A stretch of DNA of 64,000 nt from Chrysomallon squamiferum (Eukaryota > Mollusca > Gastropoda > Neomphalida > Peltospiridae), in contig CM022673.1 of assembly GCA_012295275.1 (NCBI GenBank), forward strand, positions 20,412,913 to 20,476,912, in the 5' to 3' direction. The position numbers and the translations under genes are program-made. The notes beneath the pieces were generated by a model that was not told the origin of the DNA, did no database searches, and saw only the letters and a program-made list of their open reading frames with translations. Below are positions 59,370 to 64,000 of this stretch, in pieces (the first letter of the stretch is position 1; the number at the start of each line of letters is the position of its first letter).

Positions 59370-59599
59370 CATGATATTTAGTAGGCGGAGTTTCTTTTAC
59401 GAATATAAAAGCATTCATTTTGAAGTATCTGCAGTGTTGCAGCGTCTCAGAGTAAAAAAAAAATAATAATAATAATAATGATAGTAATAAAGACGATCTC
59501 AATAATTTCGTTTTTAAATTCAGTCTTCTGTGGATATTGAAGAAACTTTTCTTCTGTGGCAGTGAATCTGCAATACATAACCTACAGTAGTAGAAAGCT
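59370..59599 (+). promoter_or_regulatory. GPCR4 core promoter and 5' UTR exon
   Basis: CATGATATTTAGTAGGCGG at 59370 (one base shorter than in the other copies), TATAAAAG at 59404-59411, an initiator region changed to TATCTGCAG, and a leader ending AGAAAGCT at 59599 before donor GTAAGTATTA. The intron ends TTTTTCAG at 60164, 13 bases before the ATG. Confidence 0.7.
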
Positions 59600-60177
59600 G
59601 TAAGTATTATAATGACTTATAATGCACATGTAGCCTCAATAGTTTAATGAAGAAATACCGTAATTTTAATAAATATAATAGAAAACGGTATTTATCATAA
59701 ATACGAACTGATTTTACGATGTTGCTGTTGCTGTTGTTGAATTGGCTGTTTTTGTTGTTGACAATGATGTCGTATTATGTGTATTCACATCTACCCACGT
59801 ATATCGTATTTTCGTATTTAGTCAGATATGAGTTTATCAAAATAATTCAGTAGGAGGAATCTTTATTAATTCATCCTGCATCTGACAACACCAATAACCC
59901 GCTATTTAAAAATAAACGAGATTTTATTTTTGAAGTAAATTACACCGGATGCGACTGTACTAAATAATAAGAATACCAACATGATAGCCCACTTCAAAAT
60001 CCAAATAGAATCCTTATAGTTCTTAGTAATACAAACTTTATAATAATTATTATCAGAAATATTTATATTTTAACTCTTGAACGTGATAGAAAATATTCTC
60101 TTTCTGAATTTCTTTAAAATGTTGCTGTACAGTTCTACACTTGTCTTACTGACTTCTTTTTCAGGTTCAGTATAAAG

Positions 60178-61195
60178 ATGAGCAGCGAGGAATATGACTG
60201 TGAAGCTATTTACAACAAATTAGCAGCTTCTTCACCACCGCCTTTGTCTGACCCTCAGACAGATCTCTACTGTGTATTTCAGCTCTTGTTTATGGCTATT
60301 ACAATAACAGGTAACAGTCTCGTTATAGTGTCAATATTCAAATTTCCTTACCTGCGCAAACGTCAGAACGTCCACGTGGCAGTACTGGCTCTAGCAGATA
60401 TGGGTCTGGCAATTTTCGTCATGCCTCTTCACATCTATGAACGATGGAATGGAAAGTTTGATTTGCCACACTGGATTTGTGTCTTCAGAAATATTTTTGA
60501 TGGTGCTTTGAATCAGATATCCATATTAAATCTGTGCATTCTTTCTGTCGAGCGCTATCTTGCTGTTTGTCGTCCTTTCACACATCAGAAAATTACTCCC
60601 ACCATAACTACATGTACAGCAATTCTTAGCTGGGCTTTTCCTTTGTCTACTATGGCTGCTTATTTCGGTACTGGAATGAACGTGATTGGATTGGAAGATT
60701 ATAATTTTTGTCTTTTGAAAGCACATATTTGCCTTTTTCTTCAGACTAAATGGAGTGCATATTTACAAATTGTGTATATTGCCGTTGTACCAATGACGAT
60801 TATTCTGATCCTCTACGTTAAGATATTCCAGAAGGCAAAAGAGCACGCCCGTGCAATCCGATCTTTGACCGTTACGGTGGATGACAAGAAAAAGAGAAAA
60901 GCTTTTACAGGAAACACCAAAGGCAGCTCGTACACTCTCAGTAGTTATCGGTGTATTCTATTTCTGTTGGCTGCCTCTTATTTTTGCTACTTTGGTGGAC
61001 GTAACCACTGAATACAAGGTCATTCCACCTATAACAGTTATTTTGTTTGTTTGGTTGGCATATCTAAACTCTTTGATGAATCCATTCCTGTATTATCTGT
61101 TCAGCCAGGATTTCAAAACAGCTTTCAGACAGATTTTCCATTGCAAGCCAAGAGCAGTTGGAGACATCACTTTAGCGTCTACAACCAATGCTTAG
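60178..61195 (+). pseudogene. GPCR copy 4, class A aminergic-like receptor with a frameshift before TM6
   Basis: 1018 bases, one more than intact copies. The first 247 or so codons are open and normal: D3.32 in FDGALNQ, ERY, ECL2 with two cysteines, P5.50, ICL3. At about 60918-60921 an extra A (ACCAAAGGCAGC instead of ACCAAGGCAGC) shifts the frame just before the KAARTLS entry to TM6. The resulting frame stops at 61011, giving 277 residues without TM6 and TM7. Beyond the lesion, the original frame remains open to TAG at 61195 with FYFCWLP, WLAYLNSLMNPFLYY and helix 8. One-base lesion in otherwise conserved sequence: recent pseudogene, null allele or sequence error. Confidence 0.85.
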
Positions 61196-61240
61196 TAAAA
61201 TAAATATATATTATAATAATAATATTATTTATGTATTTAA

Positions 61241-61295
<55 letters not shown>

Positions 61296-61860
61296 ATTGG
61301 CAGATAAAACGTTGGGCTGCTATATATATATTTATATATTCTGTTAGTTATATAAGTATTCTATAAGTATAAGATCAAGATAAATTATACACTATTTTCA
61401 AATAAGAGGTAACTTTTTTAAAGTAGTTAATCTCGCTGTAGTTAGACATCAAGCTTTCTTATTATTGTTGTTGTTGTCGTTAATAATGTTAATAAATGAG
61501 TCAAAAATACCCAGTAAGATTTCTTTTATTGTCTAAAACATTTTACAAATGATTTCGGTTTTCTTTTCTTTGTGTTTTTCGATTTCAGTTCAGTTTATTA
61601 ACAAGAAATTATTATTTCATTCACCAGTGATTCTAGTAAATCTCTGTTTATTCCAAAACTCAGTTTAATAATTTATTTCAACACTCTCGTAAAAAGGCCC
61701 ACACAGTAAGGTTATTAAATGTTATTTAAATCGTTAGATTGTGAACAATAATATCTTCTTGTTTTGTTTTGTTTTGATTTTGTTTTGATTATTTAAATCA
61801 TTTCTTTTTAACTGCTATGAATATTAAAAAAATGTATTCTGTTTGACCTTTTATATTACT
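61196..61860. other. GPCR4 3' flank
   Basis: TTA tract at 61241-61290. Does not contain the conserved 3' segment found after copies 1-3, so the duplicated unit ends just after this gene. No gene. Confidence 0.65.
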
Positions 61861-63050
61861 TGAAAGTACTAAATATTAAGATTAAATACAGTCATTTTAA
61901 ATATGATTAAACACTCTAAGGATAATCTATATAATTAAAAATTATACGTATCACAGAAATGACCAATTACAGTAGGCATTAAATATAATATTTCGAATAT
62001 TACTGAAAACAGAAAGTGTCAAAGATATGATTAAATAGAATGCATATCATAGATATAATTAAAAACATTAAGTATTTTATAAGATTAAATGCAGTATTTT
62101 AAACATGATTTAAAAAGCCAATTATCATGATAATTATTATTAAACTGAGTACGTATGATAAATATTTCTAACTACATTAAATGGTTTATGTAAGATTAAA
62201 TACAGTATTATAAAACTCATTAAAATCTGTGAGTATCATCAATATAATTAAATATCGTCTCACAGACATTATTAATTAAAGTTAATATTATACAAAAGAT
62301 TAAATAGAGTATTTTAAATACGATTAATTACAATCAGTATTATTTATAAGATTATATACAGTATTGTAAATATGACTAAAAGCTGCAAGTAGCATAGACA
62401 TGATTAAATTAAGTAAGTACCACAGATACAACTAATTACAGTAAATATTACCTGTAAGATACAGTATTTTAATTATGATTAAATACAGTTCTGTTGATAC
62501 AGTACTCGAGAATCCGGACCATATATGGAAAAATCACAAAATTTGAAAAAAGGCATTTTCAACTTCAAACCTTACCTCTAGGTACCTTTAAGTTATTCTG
62601 AGTCTTACTATAGATTTATAGCAACCGTCTCTCAACCCATTTTCCATCAAGGTAAGAGTACCTTTTAAACTACACCCGTAACATCCTAATCTACCTAACT
62701 TCATCCAACTTAGCCTATATTTTCCTAATGTACATTTTTCTTTACATACAGTGCAAGACAATTGTTAACATTGTTTTTGTGGATAAAAAAACCTCTTCTG
62801 TAATTGTTTTTACATTGTTATATGACATATAAGCTGTTACCTATACTAAAGTTTAATATTTCGGTATATTTTAAGTTAATATCTTCATTCGCGATTAGAC
62901 AAACTTTTGCATTATCGGTACATACCAAAGCTATGACTAATTACATTAAACATTATGCTTAAGATTACGTACAACAATTTTAAATGTGATTATCTAAGTT
63001 TAGTAGATACGATCAAATACAGTAAATATTATTAAATACACCAAATATTG
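61861..63050. repeat. Degenerate minisatellite built on GATTAAATACAGTA
   Basis: Words such as GATTAAATACAGTATTTTAA recur in diverged form. Starts of ATTAAA fall at about 61881, 61906, 61934, 62030, 62058, 62084 and 62108, a spacing of about 24-32 bases. The array continues to about 62490 and resumes at about 62935-63050 after an interruption. No coding signal. Confidence 0.6.
62498..62775. mobile_element. Insertion in the minisatellite, possible DNA-transposon remnant
   Basis: Starts ACAGTACTCGAGAATCCGGACC, which resembles pogo-type transposon ends, and differs sharply in composition from the array on both sides. No transposase. The far end is unclear (perhaps near CATACAGTG at about 62746-62754). 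Confidence 0.3.
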
Positions 63051-63532
63051 TGTGTGTGTGTGTGTGTGTATGTGTGAAATTATAAATAATTCATTATATT
63101 ACAAATAAAAATAATTCTGAATCGATTCCAAAGTTAAGATTTTTTATATGTTTAAGGATCTTAATCGGAAGCTGTTGGATGGAAATCAGACAGCTGGTCA
63201 CTGTGACCATAATCGTAAGAAAAAGGTCAAAGCAATTTTCTATTAGCACCAGTCTATTAACATATAACGCGACTTTCGGTACGTCAGAGATGGGATATAG
63301 ATCTACAGATCGACAGTGAAATCGAATCAGAGAAGCATACGATTCCTTTAAAACAGAACAAATTAAAACACTGACGGAAGATACCTCGTCAGTTTAGTTC
63401 GTCTAAGAAGAAATAATTCGGTTATTTCCCTTGTATATCTGCTATTTTAAATTAATCTGAATAAAGGGTCAAATGTAAACTTTAAGCAAATGAACAGAAA
63501 AAATAAAAATATAAATTAAATAAATTAATTAA

Positions 63533-63593
<61 letters not shown>

Positions 63594-64000
63594 TAAATAA
63601 ATAAATAAATAAAAATAAAATGTCACATATTTCATGAAAAGATCAGCAATGCTGGACTTACATTTTTGGGGACATGAAGCTTTAAATGGCGGCCCTTCGC
63701 AAGCAGCAACGAGGTTTTGTTTATAAATGAAGATGTCCATTTCTTGCTTATTTATACAAATATATACATATGTATAATATGTTTCTATGTATGTATGTAT
63801 GTACGTATAAACATTATACATTTATCAAAAATGAAATCGGTACCAGAACGCTTTAAAAAATAAATAAATAAATAAATGGATGTATGAATCAATCAATTAA
63901 TTAAAAGAAGAAATAAGAAAAAATTGAAAACGGTTAATGGTTATTTAAGAAGTCTCATTATATCTATTAAAATCTTCTCGTTGTCAGAATTAATTTCTTC
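63051..64000. other. Right-hand end, no gene seen
   Basis: GT tract at 63051-63070 and an AAT/AAAT tract at 63533-63612. The remaining sequence is AT-rich without a recognisable exon. Confidence 0.65.

Overview
The window looks like animal nuclear DNA. It is very AT-rich and full of long di- and trinucleotide tracts. Its genes have spliced exons, TATA promoters and animal-type extracellular domains (PAN/apple, CCP/sushi, GON), and it carries old Tc1-like and Gypsy-like elements. A lophotrochozoan, most likely a mollusc, fits best, but that is inference. I saw no copy of the tRNA-derived SINE common in octopus genomes, so I do not call it a cephalopod.

Two gene families occupy the window. The first is a four-copy array of class A GPCR genes, all on the + strand, at 7.56, 23.16, 50.78 and 60.18 kb. 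Each has one uninterrupted coding exon preceded by a 5' UTR intron, with a recognisable upstream block of TATA box, start site, UTR exon and donor. The receptors carry the core aminergic signature (D3.32, a CWLP motif, W7.40, Y7.43, NPxxY). Copies 2 and 3 are intact (338 aa). Copies 1 and 4 each have a single one-base frameshift. The second family is a secreted PAN-CCP-GON protein on the - strand. Five exons at 28.34-32.60 kb join in consistent phases into a 367-residue reading frame (signal peptide, PAN, sushi, complete GON domain, no protease).

Layout: 0-3 kb, PAN exon of another copy, cut by the window edge; 3.3-3.9, plus-strand GON relic; 6.2-8.6, GPCR1 with a duplicated promoter and an N-terminal relic; 10.0, deletion scar of the PAN/GON gene; 11.6-15.8, Tc1 and Gypsy remnants; 16.3-17.2, GON pseudogene; 22.2-24.2, GPCR2; 28.3-32.6, intact PAN-CCP-GON gene; 33.85, PAN scrap; 35.9-39.4, second copy of the transposon block; 39.9-41.0, GON pseudogene; 49.8-51.8, GPCR3; 55.7, inverted GON exon; 46.8 and 56.4, paired copies of an unidentified small exon; 59.4-61.2, GPCR4; 61.9-63.05, degenerate minisatellite.

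These parts form a segmental duplication with a unit of roughly 24-28 kb (GPCR2 to GPCR3 is 27.6 kb; the transposon blocks are 24.3 kb apart), reshaped by deletions, a micro-inversion, an inverted exon copy and probable gene conversion. The most interesting system is a co-amplified locus in which an aminergic-like orphan receptor and a secreted PAN-CCP-GON protein are interleaved in opposite orientation. That the two work together is only inference.
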